Source: a virus. From it: a stretch of DNA of 20,974 nucleotides. The notes under the pieces were generated by a model. It did no database searches and was not told the DNA's origin. It saw only the letters and a list, made by a program, of their open reading frames with translations. This document shows, one piece after another, positions 1 through 7,476 of the stretch. The DNA lies in IMG/VR virus record IMGVR_UViG_3300037070_000483, positions 1-20,974 of that record, one strand, 5' to 3'. A program made the position numbers and the translations under genes. Each line of letters opens with the position of its first letter. Within the stretch, counting starts at the first letter, position 1.

Positions 1-112
1 AAGTACAGGTGCCAAGTCGCTTGACGAGTCCGCGATTATTGCCCTCAGCGGCACTAGCTAGCAGCCTAATGTACTCTAAGCTCTGTCGTCGCTCTTCTAG
101 AATGTCAGTCAC
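1..112 (-). CDS. hypothetical protein, N-terminal part, runs off the left edge
   Basis: An open frame of 37 codons starts with GTG at 112 and continues past the window edge. A GGAGA sequence lies just upstream (116-120) and supports the start. The first residues read VTDILEERRQSLEYIRLLAS, a charged, probably helical opening. The start overlaps the stop of the preceding 84-aa gene by 8 bp, the same compact junction style seen elsewhere in the window. No family is recognisable from so short a piece. That it is a gene at all rests on the SD, the overlap and the open frame. Confidence 0.55.
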   Translation of the reverse strand, partial: MTDILEERRQSLEYIRLLASAAEGNNRGLVKRLGTCT

Positions 113-359
113 GGTTCTCCCTCGCGTCATCTAGTTGGTAGATCTTAGCGTCTTCACCGAGGTTACGTACTCGCATACTAAAGATCGGTGAATCATCTGA
201 GTCATAAACGATCAACTCTAAATCACTTGGATCAAACCCAGGGCTGAATGTTCGCGCTGCCTCCATATGAAAGATCGCGTCATCTACCGATGGAAAGTCA
301 CCTATCGTATTGATGCGGTTGTCACCTTTGTACGCCGCTACGTAATACCCGTCCGTCAT
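105..359 (-). CDS. hypothetical protein, 84 aa
   Basis: The open frame extends further upstream to 515, but that extension lies inside the 3' end of the preceding 801-aa gene. The ATG at 359 has a good SD (GAAGGGAAAAGC before ATG), so I place the start there. The 84-aa product begins MTDGYYVAAYKGDNRINTIG, is acidic and shows no membrane segment or signal peptide. I do not recognise a family. A likely promoter (TGGTATAAT) sits about 25 nt upstream, so this gene may begin a new transcript rather than depend only on readthrough from the large gene upstream. Confidence 0.75.
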   Translation of the reverse strand: MTDGYYVAAYKGDNRINTIGDFPSVDDAIFHMEAARTFSPGFDPSDLELIVYDSDDSPIFSMRVRNLGEDAKIYQLDDARENRD

Positions 360-383
360 GCTTTTCCCTTCGCATACCACAAG

Positions 384-396
384 GGCATTATACCAC
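384..396 (-). promoter_or_regulatory. putative extended -10 promoter
   Basis: In the 38-bp gap between the 801-aa gene and the 84-aa gene, the minus strand carries TGGTATAAT, a perfect bacterial extended -10 (TGn-TATAAT). There is no clear -35, which extended -10 promoters can do without. The expected start of transcription, near 380, would give a leader of about 20 nt containing the SD of the 84-aa gene. This is one of very few non-coding gaps in the left part of the window. The role is inferred from the consensus alone. Confidence 0.45.
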
Positions 397-397
397 A

Positions 398-2803
398 CTA
401 GCCGTGCGGGCGCTGAATAAACGGGGTGTTCTGGTTCGGGATCAGCCGGATGTCCTTCGGTTCGACCCACGCTTTGATGAGATGGTGCTGTAGTTTGCCG
501 AACGGCGTAGACCAAGCGACTAGGATATAGCGCGTAGTTTCGTCTACTGACCAGACTTCTAGACGGGCACCAGCAGGGATCTCTCCGAACTGTCCTCTAG
601 CCTCAGGTCCAGATTTCGGCGGGTTAGCCTGCATACCTGTCTGAGGGTCCCAGCCTAGGTTCCACCAGTGGTGTAACTCATAGTCGCCATGGTGATCGTA
701 AGGCTCTGCACCAGGCACAGGAATCTTGCCGCCACTGTACTCACCAAAGATAGGCTGGATCGCCTGTACGATAGGAGTTTTGCCTGCGTTTGATAGCTCT
801 AGAATTTTCTGGAAGTCGTCATCTTCGCGCCCGGCGATAACCACCATCACAGGGATGTCGTCTATATTCTGTAGATGTGTATATCGCTTAGACAATGCGC
901 CAGGCAAGTTGAAGAGCCTTTCTTTCTGTGGGTCCCCAGGCATGAACATCGGTCGGTTAACGTACGGGTCAGGCAGCGGGCCAATAGGCTTGACCATCGC
1001 GCCAGGTGACTGAGGTATCGTCAGGTCTTGCATTGTAGCAGGTACAGGTGACGTAGGATCGTAGCCCATCCCTACAGGCACCGGCTGACCAGGCATCGGT
1101 GGTGCTGGTGCAGGCATAGTAGAGGCAGGATCGAATAGCTGCTGCTGTTGTGCCATAGGATCTACAGGAGCCGCCTGACCTGGGGTAGGCGCTGTACCTT
1201 GTGCATCTTCGTCTAGAGGCGTGCTAAGGGCCTTCCAGTACGTCGCTAAAACATGGGAGCAGGGTCGGCCCTCATACTTTTTCCACTGGCGTGTGCGGCC
1301 CCATGCGTACTGATCCCAGTCGCACTCACAGGTCCACTGTGAGATAGCTCGTGAGTTAGGGTCATCGCGTGAGATCTCAGGCTGATAGACACCATGATCT
1401 CCGATCACAGTAGCTACGATGTTGTTGTATCCATTACGGTGTAGTGTGACGCGACCATCCTGGATCATACGCTTAGCTTTAGCCATAACGTCAGGCCATG
1501 ACGCTTCGTGACGCATCTTAGCGACACGATCTAGCTCAAAGCTACGACGCTCTATCTTTTCTGCCGCGTCGGCACGACGATCTGCGTCGCTCTGCTTCTG
1601 ACCTAGCTCATCAGTAATGTAGATCATGGTTGGCACATCTTGTCTGTGATTGCGAACAGGGACCTCGTTCTCTGTCGCCCACTTGATCGCGGCCTTGTAT
1701 CGCATCGGCAAAACTGTGTTCTCAAATATATGAAGCTCTTCCATAGCATTGAGTATATTCTGACGATAGCCTCTAAGGCTAGCTTCTTCTACGCGGCGGT
1801 CTTCGCCCCACGCCAGCATGTCCTTATGATTTTCAATCGCATTGTTTAGTCGCTCGTGCTCTGACTCCATGTTGACCTCAGGATTGAACTCGATAGCCTC
1901 AGGAGGAATTGGCCCAAAGTGAGATACACTACCGCGACTCAATGAGTGTAGCGTGTTATGCGGCGCATCGAGCTTATCGGCGTGTGCGTCAGCCCAAGCT
2001 CCTAGATGAACACCGTGCTCCCTCCACTTAAATTCATCAGGGGCAGGAGGAATATCGTCCCCTGAATGAAGGATGAAGTGGTCTTCATCAGCACCAAAAT
2101 TGTTAGGATCTAATTTGCTAAGATCAATACGATGCCAAGGCGTATCGAAGTTTTCAACTATCCGCCTGTCGCCTAGGTATACTCGGTTATGTCGCGGCAC
2201 CGTGAAGTCACCTTCATACCGGCTCGCTGTAGGGTTGTTAGGATGATCGAAAGGAAGCAAACCATGCTGGTGAATGGTCTCGACTGCTCGCATTGGTGAA
2301 CCGTGATAGAGATAGCGACTCGCATCGCCTTTCCAATCTGTTCCTTGACGCGGCGAACGTAGGATCTTATCCCAATCATCAGGCGCAAAGGCCGCTTGCT
2401 TCTTGTTGACCTCATAAGGCTGTGTGACAAACTTGCTAGGCTCTTCACCTGAACTAGCACGTTCCTTAATGCGGCGCATGATCTCTAGCGCTCGCTTAGA
2501 AGGGTGGGCTGTGAGGAATCCTTTACCTTTGCCTAGGTGATAAGGCACAGGCGTAGTGAACTGGTCAGCCGTAGGGTCTAGATCCTGACCGTTACTGAGG
2601 TCCCTAACCCACCAGTGTGACTCACCTTCATGTGGTAGCTGCATAGGCACAAAACCTTCTTCTTTGCCGCCTAACATATGATAGAGAGCTTCGCTCGCAG
2701 CATAGCAATGACCACCCATTGGATGTGGGTGGTCACGATACTTCGGCTTACGTAAGTCCTCAGAGAGAACGCCTCGTACTGCCTTGATTAGGTGCTGGCT
2801 CAT
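398..2803 (-). CDS. multidomain protein: Cys/His/Asp peptidase-like start, ADP-ribosyltransferase-like domain, SWIM zinc finger
   Basis: 801 aa; SD GGTGAG precedes the ATG, which overlaps the previous stop by 4 bp (ATGA). Residues 30-82 hold GHCYAASEAL (C33), ESHWW (H63) and GQDLDPTADQF (D74/D76), arranged like a papain/NlpC-type Cys-His-Asp site. Residues 163-306 look like an ADP-ribosyltransferase (ART) fold: YLYHGSP (H167), AVETIHQHGLLP, RVYLGD (Y209), ADEDHF (E240) and a closing GPIPPEAIEF. A charged, probably coiled-coil stretch follows (312-440). Residues 490-520 form a SWIM finger: CEC (492-494), then CSH (515-517), CxC-x20-CxH. A Pro/Gln-rich linker (535-615) leads to a C-terminal domain (645-790) I do not recognise. 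SWIM fingers bind nucleic acid or protein; ART folds modify proteins or RNA, or remove RNA 2'-phosphates (KptA/Tpt1). The SWIM call is firm, the ART call good, the peptidase-like call tentative. It could be a virion-carried effector or a nucleic-acid enzyme. Confidence 0.85.
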   Translation of the reverse strand: MSQHLIKAVRGVLSEDLRKPKYRDHPHPMGGHCYAASEALYHMLGGKEEGFVPMQLPHEGESHWWVRDLSNGQDLDPTADQFTTPVPYHLGKGKGFLTAHPSKRALEIMRRIKERASSGEEPSKFVTQPYEVNKKQAAFAPDDWDKILRSPRQGTDWKGDASRYLYHGSPMRAVETIHQHGLLPFDHPNNPTASRYEGDFTVPRHNRVYLGDRRIVENFDTPWHRIDLSKLDPNNFGADEDHFILHSGDDIPPAPDEFKWREHGVHLGAWADAHADKLDAPHNTLHSLSRGSVSHFGPIPPEAIEFNPEVNMESEHERLNNAIENHKDMLAWGEDRRVEEASLRGYRQNILNAMEELHIFENTVLPMRYKAAIKWATENEVPVRNHRQDVPTMIYITDELGQKQSDADRRADAAEKIERRSFELDRVAKMRHEASWPDVMAKAKRMIQDGRVTLHRNGYNNIVATVIGDHGVYQPEISRDDPNSRAISQWTCECDWDQYAWGRTRQWKKYEGRPCSHVLATYWKALSTPLDEDAQGTAPTPGQAAPVDPMAQQQQLFDPASTMPAPAPPMPGQPVPVGMGYDPTSPVPATMQDLTIPQSPGAMVKPIGPLPDPYVNRPMFMPGDPQKERLFNLPGALSKRYTHLQNIDDIPVMVVIAGREDDDFQKILELSNAGKTPIVQAIQPIFGEYSGGKIPVPGAEPYDHHGDYELHHWWNLGWDPQTGMQANPPKSGPEARGQFGEIPAGARLEVWSVDETTRYILVAWSTPFGKLQHHLIKAWVEPKDIRLIPNQNTPFIQRPHG

Positions 2804-3531
2804 GCTATGTACTCACCTGTTATCTTAGAGATCTCAGGGTGAAGACCAGCATTGGCGATCCATTTATAGATGATGTTACTCTCTACGAAGTCACCTTTGC
2901 CGTCTGCCTGGTCACGCTGGCGGCGCTTATGTACTTGCTTCCAGAACTCTTTGGCTCCTGGTGGATCGTACTTGAGTAGAAGCCGCATCTTGTCTTCCTG
3001 CATCTTAGCGTAAGTGATTAGTGCAGGCATCTCCTGGTAGATATCGATGGTACGGTCACGCTCAGGCGGTACGATCCAGTGGTCGATGTCTAGGTCATAG
3101 GCTGAGCGTAGCCCTGCCTGATAGAGTGTATCTTGTGTGATGCCCTCAGGTACGACGTAACACTGTAGAACATGCGTCGTTCCTGGAACCTTAAGGCCGT
3201 CGATATGGTCTACCATGACGCTGATGATGTCTGCTCTTACAACCTCAGGTAGCTTACCCCACTCTACGAATAGACTAACATCGAAGTCACTCTTTTCACT
3301 CCACTGATAGGTTGTGAGAGACCCGGTGAGAACGAGGCGAAACTTTGCCTCCGGGTCTGCCCACCCCCTAGACTTGAGCAAATTGTAGATCGTCTTCGAT
3401 ACCCACTTACGTACTCGTGGCTTGAGCCGTGGAGCAGGTGACTCAGGCTTGTCGAACACATCAGGGTCTAAGCCTGTTCTAATATTATCAAGAATATTAG
3501 AAACCTTTGTGCTTACGTCAGACGGCTGCAT
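2800..3531 (-). CDS. nucleotidyltransferase-fold protein, 243 aa
   Basis: Starts at ATG 3531 behind GGGAG, overlapping the 3' end of the CCA-enzyme fusion by 14 bp; its stop overlaps the next start by 4 bp. Residues 66-88 read LVLTGSLTTYQWSEKSDFDV, the pol-beta-type nucleotidyltransferase signature: a GS pair (70-71) followed by DxD (D82, D84). The third acidic residue expected on a later strand is not obvious; the candidate strand reads THVLQCYVVPEG. The C-terminal part is basic and helical (KQVHKRRQRDQADGKGDF). Such proteins transfer a nucleotide to RNA, protein or a small molecule; the substrate here is unknown. Its neighbours, a CCA-adding enzyme and an ART-like protein, suggest an RNA-directed role, but this is inference. 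Confidence 0.85.
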   Translation of the reverse strand: MQPSDVSTKVSNILDNIRTGLDPDVFDKPESPAPRLKPRVRKWVSKTIYNLLKSRGWADPEAKFRLVLTGSLTTYQWSEKSDFDVSLFVEWGKLPEVVRADIISVMVDHIDGLKVPGTTHVLQCYVVPEGITQDTLYQAGLRSAYDLDIDHWIVPPERDRTIDIYQEMPALITYAKMQEDKMRLLLKYDPPGAKEFWKQVHKRRQRDQADGKGDFVESNIIYKWIANAGLHPEISKITGEYIA

Positions 3532-6500
3532 TGTACTCCCTCGCCATTTGCAGGAGAGTCTCTCGCTGGTTGAGCGCAGGGTTCTCTAGCACCATGTCTA
3601 GCAGGTGCTTGAGGATACCGCCCATGCCTGGTCCTGGTGGTACGCCTAGAGCGATCAGGTCCTTACCATTGATAGCAAGGTTCGCTGCACCGGTAGGATC
3701 AGCCTTAGCGCGGACTGACTGGATCAGGTTACGCATGTTGCCTACGTCATTCTGTGCAGGCTTGCCCTTGAGGTCACCTTCACGCATCAGCATCAGGTCA
3801 TCAGCATGGTCAGGACCTACGCGGTTAATGAACTTACGAGCACCGGCCTCTGATTTAAACTCAGGGAACATATGGTGTCGCACAAGATGTTCTACACGCT
3901 CTGTACGAGCACGAGGGAACTTGAGCCGCTGTAGAGCCTCACGAGTCAGGTCAGCGCCGTGATGCTCGTGGTCGAGACCCTGACCATGCTCATTCTGGTA
4001 GTAGTGTGCCCACCCTTCATCATCGATCCACTTCGCATCAGGCTTACCGATATCATGTAGCATAGCCATGTAGCGTAGATCCTTGTCATCGCTATTCTTG
4101 GCCACATGATCTAGCACCGTCATGGTGTGATCGAATAGCTCCTGGTTATGATACTTGTTCTGCTGATCGAACTGGTGTGTGCGTGAAAGCTCAGGCAGGA
4201 AGTGCTCTAGCACTCCTGTCTCTTGGGCTAGACGGATAGCGTCAGCCGGATGATCTCCACCCATCAGCTTATCTAGCTCTGCCTGGATACGCTCCGCAGG
4301 CAGATGCTTGAGGTTCGGTGCGTTCTTCCGCATAGCAGCCTTAGTCTCTTCGTCAGGGATAAGACCGTGCCTCGACCTCGATGCTAGCCCTCGCATGATA
4401 CGTAGCGGATCGTCAGGGAAAGAGAACTCGCTAGTGGTACGTAGCTTACGCTGTTGCAGATCGTCCCAGCCACCGTAAGGATCGATCAGTTCGCCTCGCT
4501 TGAGGTCGAACGCCATAGCATTGCCTGTGAAGTCACGACGAGATAGGTCTGTCTCGATAGGTAAAGTTGGATCTGTCTTGACCTCAAAATCCTTATGGCC
4601 TGCGCCTGTCGATGCCTCTGTGCGAGGCATGGCGATCTCTACGTCGAAACCTTCCTTGGTACGGTAGCGGAATACGCCGAAAGCTTTACCAGTAAAATCT
4701 ACACGACCAGGAAGTTGCTTAAGGATCTTCTCGATGGTATCAGCGTCAATACCCTGCACCATCAGGTCGATGTCCTTAGGCTCTCGGCCTAGCGCCAGGT
4801 CACGGATAGCTCCACCTACGACGTAGACGTTACCATGATGACCAAGGGCTAACGCAGCGGTATGAGCCGCTGGGTCTGCTACTAGGAGTTGATGTACTTT
4901 CGCAGCCACGTCTTCTGCCGCCAATTTCTGTCGCTTCTTGACTCCACCGAGATCAGTGAATTCTAACATTACTTTCTTGACCTCAAGCTCAGGGTGCATA
5001 TAGTACCAGAGCTTGATTAGGTGACGGATAGTGATAGGGATGTTGGATGTCTCCATGATCCTTAGCTCACCGTCAGGGAAGTAGTAACCTTCGACTACAC
5101 CGAATGTGTTGTAGTCAGGAGCCTGGATGTCCTGCGGGCCATCACCAGGGTGGCCTACGTACAGCTTATCACCTTTCTCGTCGTAGAGCCAGGGGATCGG
5201 TCCAGCGATAGGAGCCTCAGCCGTTAACTTGAACTGCTGTACCCATCCTGGCCGTTGTACCTTAGCATCCCAGTCGTCATAACCCGGAACCGTATTCCAT
5301 CTCGCTGGCTGATGAGTCTGACCCTTGGATACCTGCTTACGCCACTCCATCATTTTCTGCCGCGCTTTCATGTAAGGCTCGGTAGCACGAGGATGAGTAT
5401 GTGGGAGCCGGTCTCCGTCACCGAAGTGAACGACCGGAGATCCAAAATTTGAAAAGATGACTTCGCCTCCGTACGCACCATCAGCGAATAGACGATTCGA
5501 TGCGTCATCTGTGCCGTGGTGATCGCCTGGATTCCCCACCCATCGGATTTTACCATCTTGTTCATAAAAAGGAACGCGAATAGCGTCATCGCCAGTATAG
5601 TTGTCGGCCCATACTCTTTCGCCGCCTTCTATATTTCCGTCATTTGGGACGCTGGGATTATTCCAGTCGTTGCTAAATCTAAATGAGTCTACCCAGCCTG
5701 GCTGATGGACCATCTTTGCCCATTCTGACCCGTATCCATCTACCACTAAGTCACCTGTATAGTTGTCATAATCTGTGCGTGTATCTAACTCAGGTGTCTC
5801 GCCTCGCTTGATCTGATTCCGAAAATCGATCATCTTCTTGCGAGCCTTCATAAGAATCGGCGTGGCGCGAGGATCGTCATTCGGCAGTACATCACCTTTA
5901 CCAAAGGTATAGTGAATCTGTGGCGGACCAAAGTTAGAATAGACAACCTCGCCAGAGATCCATTCCTCTTCCTCTAGTACCGAGGTAGCGTGCCAGTCTC
6001 CTGGCGTACCCATCCATTTAACCTGAAAATTTTTATCCATGTAGAAAGGAACGCGGATAGCATCCTCGCCTATATAGGTGTCCATCCACTTAGCATTCGG
6101 ATTGTCACGCTGAGAGCCTGATGCCCAATCGGTATAGCTGCCCGCCTCTCTTCCTACGGCGGATAGTCTAAATGCGTTAGCCCATCCCTCAGGCCGAGGA
6201 TTGTTGTAGTAATTGTGAGCAGTGTTATCAGGATTGTGTTTAAAATCAATCATCTTACGCTTAGCAAGATTCATAAGAGTAGAGTAACGAGGATCAGTTG
6301 GCTCTGCGTGGGTTACAGTTAGCGAACGCCCTATGAGATGAATTTGCGGAGGACCAAATGTTGTGAATACAACTTCGCCAGAATCTCGTGAAAAATCTGG
6401 ATTTACATTTGTACCATAAACATCAGAGTGCATTCCACCTGGGTTACCAATCCACTTTACAGGCAAAATTGGAGACTTGTCATTCTGCCAATCTGCTAGA

Positions 6501-7267
6501 AAGGGGATTCGAATAGCGTCGTCACCTGAGTAGGTGTCGAACCAGTTATCTTTGTTCACGCGCTCCGAGACTTTGCCGGTAGTGATACCAGGCTCGCCAC
6601 CAGGACGAGAGACCTCGTTATAGCCTGCTGGTAGCTGTGCGTCAAGATCGACTACAGGTGCCGCAGGCTTCGGTGGATTCTCATGGTGAGCGTACATCTG
6701 ATGTACAAGCCACTCAGCCTGGTTCTCTAGCTCGATACCACAGTGGCGGCACTTCATCGGAGTGTCTTTGAAATCAATCGAAGGCTCGTTACCGCGTACA
6801 GGGTCCTGGAACCCAGGATAGTCGGTGTCGAGAGAGTCTTCTGCCCATTCCTTGTTCATCCAGTCCATTACGCCAGGATTACGTTCACCGATACCTACTG
6901 CTTCGGCTGTCTTGTTCCAGGGAATGAGGTTACCTTCACGATCCACGATCTGCTTCAAGAGCATATTGTGTTCGGAGCACCACTTCTTAAGGATCTTGCC
7001 GAGAATCTTGAGAGCAACGCCTGAGTGCAGTACAGTGAATGTGCAATGCCAATTGTGCTCAATCTCCATTGTACCGGCTGCGTCCTCATGTGGGACCTGC
7101 TCGTCTACAAATAATTTATCCTCAGAGACTACCCAAGTCTTTTTCTCAGGCGCTCTGTAAGGCTTGGCGGTGTCTGTATAGTCACGCTGGAAAGCTTTGG
7201 CCTGTGGTTCTTCGCCAGGGTATGCATCCCCGCCCCAACCAAAGTCTGATGTGATAAGATTCGCCAT
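3518..7267 (-). CDS. giant fusion: C2H2 finger, four tandem repeat modules and a tRNA CCA-adding enzyme with HD domain
   Basis: 1249 aa. Residues 1-165 are of unknown type. C173/C176/H189/H194 form a C2H2 finger (CRHC ... HQMYAHH). Residues 242-760 hold three clear repeat units and a degenerate fourth. Residues 782-1249 form a full tRNA nucleotidyltransferase: head VVGGAIRDLALGREPKDIDL (D832, D834 as the metal ligands), the class II signature RRDFTGNAMAFD (910-921), DPLRIMRG (953-960), AERIQAELDKLM (991-1002), then an HD domain with FDHT (H1047), LHDIGK (H1071-D1072), HEHHG (1100-1104) and VRHHM. The family adds or repairs the 3' CCA of tRNA, and many bacterial members carry an HD phosphohydrolase; family members are usually around 400-500 aa, so roughly 780 extra residues are fused here. 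The ATG at 7267 has no SD, and a terminator-like hairpin ends 5 nt upstream, so the start or its control is unusual. It heads a three-gene overlapping cassette. Confidence 0.93.
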   Translation of the reverse strand: MANLITSDFGWGGDAYPGEEPQAKAFQRDYTDTAKPYRAPEKKTWVVSEDKLFVDEQVPHEDAAGTMEIEHNWHCTFTVLHSGVALKILGKILKKWCSEHNMLLKQIVDREGNLIPWNKTAEAVGIGERNPGVMDWMNKEWAEDSLDTDYPGFQDPVRGNEPSIDFKDTPMKCRHCGIELENQAEWLVHQMYAHHENPPKPAAPVVDLDAQLPAGYNEVSRPGGEPGITTGKVSERVNKDNWFDTYSGDDAIRIPFLADWQNDKSPILPVKWIGNPGGMHSDVYGTNVNPDFSRDSGEVVFTTFGPPQIHLIGRSLTVTHAEPTDPRYSTLMNLAKRKMIDFKHNPDNTAHNYYNNPRPEGWANAFRLSAVGREAGSYTDWASGSQRDNPNAKWMDTYIGEDAIRVPFYMDKNFQVKWMGTPGDWHATSVLEEEEWISGEVVYSNFGPPQIHYTFGKGDVLPNDDPRATPILMKARKKMIDFRNQIKRGETPELDTRTDYDNYTGDLVVDGYGSEWAKMVHQPGWVDSFRFSNDWNNPSVPNDGNIEGGERVWADNYTGDDAIRVPFYEQDGKIRWVGNPGDHHGTDDASNRLFADGAYGGEVIFSNFGSPVVHFGDGDRLPHTHPRATEPYMKARQKMMEWRKQVSKGQTHQPARWNTVPGYDDWDAKVQRPGWVQQFKLTAEAPIAGPIPWLYDEKGDKLYVGHPGDGPQDIQAPDYNTFGVVEGYYFPDGELRIMETSNIPITIRHLIKLWYYMHPELEVKKVMLEFTDLGGVKKRQKLAAEDVAAKVHQLLVADPAAHTAALALGHHGNVYVVGGAIRDLALGREPKDIDLMVQGIDADTIEKILKQLPGRVDFTGKAFGVFRYRTKEGFDVEIAMPRTEASTGAGHKDFEVKTDPTLPIETDLSRRDFTGNAMAFDLKRGELIDPYGGWDDLQQRKLRTTSEFSFPDDPLRIMRGLASRSRHGLIPDEETKAAMRKNAPNLKHLPAERIQAELDKLMGGDHPADAIRLAQETGVLEHFLPELSRTHQFDQQNKYHNQELFDHTMTVLDHVAKNSDDKDLRYMAMLHDIGKPDAKWIDDEGWAHYYQNEHGQGLDHEHHGADLTREALQRLKFPRARTERVEHLVRHHMFPEFKSEAGARKFINRVGPDHADDLMLMREGDLKGKPAQNDVGNMRNLIQSVRAKADPTGAANLAINGKDLIALGVPPGPGMGGILKHLLDMVLENPALNQRETLLQMAREYNAAV
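4988..5200 (-). repeat. degenerate fourth repeat module next to the CCA-enzyme domain
   Basis: Residues 690-760. Only part of the pattern remains: IPWLYDEKGDKLYVGHPGDG matches the R/K-W-x-G-N-P-G segment, and TFGVVEGYYFPDGELRI matches the SGEVV...FGPP strand pair. The DAIR core is missing. It ends in a helix (RHLIKLWYYMHPE) that takes the place of KARKKMIDFR, and it may act as the hinge to the enzyme domain. Confidence 0.55.
5219..5611 (-). repeat. protein repeat module 3 in the CCA-enzyme fusion
   Basis: Residues 553-683. It shares WADNYTGDDAIRVPF, RWVGNPGDHH, GGEVIFSNFGSPVVH and KARQKMMEWR with the other modules, and closes with PGWVQQFKLTA. The DNA of the modules has diverged much more than the protein, which points to an old duplication under selection. 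Confidence 0.8.
5672..6088 (-). repeat. protein repeat module 2 in the CCA-enzyme fusion
   Basis: Residues 394-532. It shares WMDTYIGEDAIRVPF, KWMGTPGDWH, SGEVVYSNFGPPQIH and KARKKMIDFR with module 1, and closes with PGWVDSFRFS. The linker after KMIDFR holds an extra DYDNYTGDLVVDGYGSEW segment that partly echoes the module start and makes this unit the longest. Confidence 0.8.
6158..6544 (-). repeat. protein repeat module 1 in the CCA-enzyme fusion
   Basis: Residues 242-370. Key positions: WFDTYSGDDAIRIPF, KWIGNPGGMH, SGEVVFTTFGPPQIH, a basic helix ending KRKMIDF, then the unit-closing GWANAFRLSA. It aligns with modules 2 and 3 without much effort. The W-x-D-x-Y-x-G-[DE]-DAIR core and the NPG turn look like a small beta-rich domain. 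I do not recognise the family. Confidence 0.8.
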
Positions 7268-7271
7268 AGAT

Positions 7272-7309
7272 AAACAAAAAGCCCAATAGATATGCTCTAT
7301 CTATTAGGC
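7272..7309 (-). terminator. intrinsic terminator or attenuator just before the CCA-enzyme fusion
   Basis: On the minus strand GCCTAATAGATA pairs with TATCTATTGGGC around a 5-nt loop (12 bp, one U.G wobble) and is followed directly by TTTTTGTTT. The wobble becomes a C.A mismatch on the other strand, which fits minus-strand function. It ends 5 nt before the ATG at 7267. It should stop transcripts from the small-gene operon, or act as a conditional attenuator for the cassette downstream. Confidence 0.75.
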
Positions 7310-7330
7310 GACCGCTCTCTTAATAAGAAA

Positions 7331-7403
7331 TGCCAGCCAGGCATATCCCTGTCTGTTTGAAACCGAATGGATTGGGAACCTTCGGAGACACACCTAGCTG
7401 GCA
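7331..7403. ncRNA. candidate structured RNA with a 7-bp closing stem and two inner hairpins
   Basis: TGCCAGC (7331-7337) and GCTGGCA (7397-7403) pair perfectly and enclose 59 nt. Inside are CAGG/CCTG (7338-7351) and CCGAA/TTCGG (7363-7385), the latter extended by GG/CC, giving a three-way junction. The strand is uncertain because all the pairs are Watson-Crick. The total of 73 nt matches tRNA size, but no TTCRA T-loop or 7-nt anticodon loop is present. It may be a regulatory aptamer or a small RNA. Confidence 0.4.
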
Positions 7404-7476
7404 GTTCCATAGTAGTGGGTTAAGTACACACCACCCGTCATCGTACAAGCTAGTAGGATCACCACCCCATTACTTC

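Noticed and set aside
360-515. Upstream extension of the 84-aa gene
   Set aside because: It lies inside the 801-aa gene and the internal ATG at 359 has a clear SD.
3507-3962. A 151-codon plus-strand frame
   Set aside because: It lies opposite the conserved C-terminal domain of the CCA-adding enzyme and has no recognisable domain.
4988-6544. DNA-level tandem or CRISPR-type repeat
   Set aside because: The similarity is at protein level with diverged codons and long units; no short identical repeats with spacers are present.
7331-7403. A tRNA gene in the 73-nt element
   Set aside because: It has the size and a 7-bp outer stem, but neither strand gives a TTCRA T-loop, a 5-bp anticodon stem with a 7-nt loop, or a proper D-arm.
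7425-7470. T-box leader, because GGGTGGTG occurs twice on the minus strand
   Set aside because: The match to the T-box core is only partial and no Stem I or specifier loop is visible; the two copies look like a simple 8-bp direct repeat.
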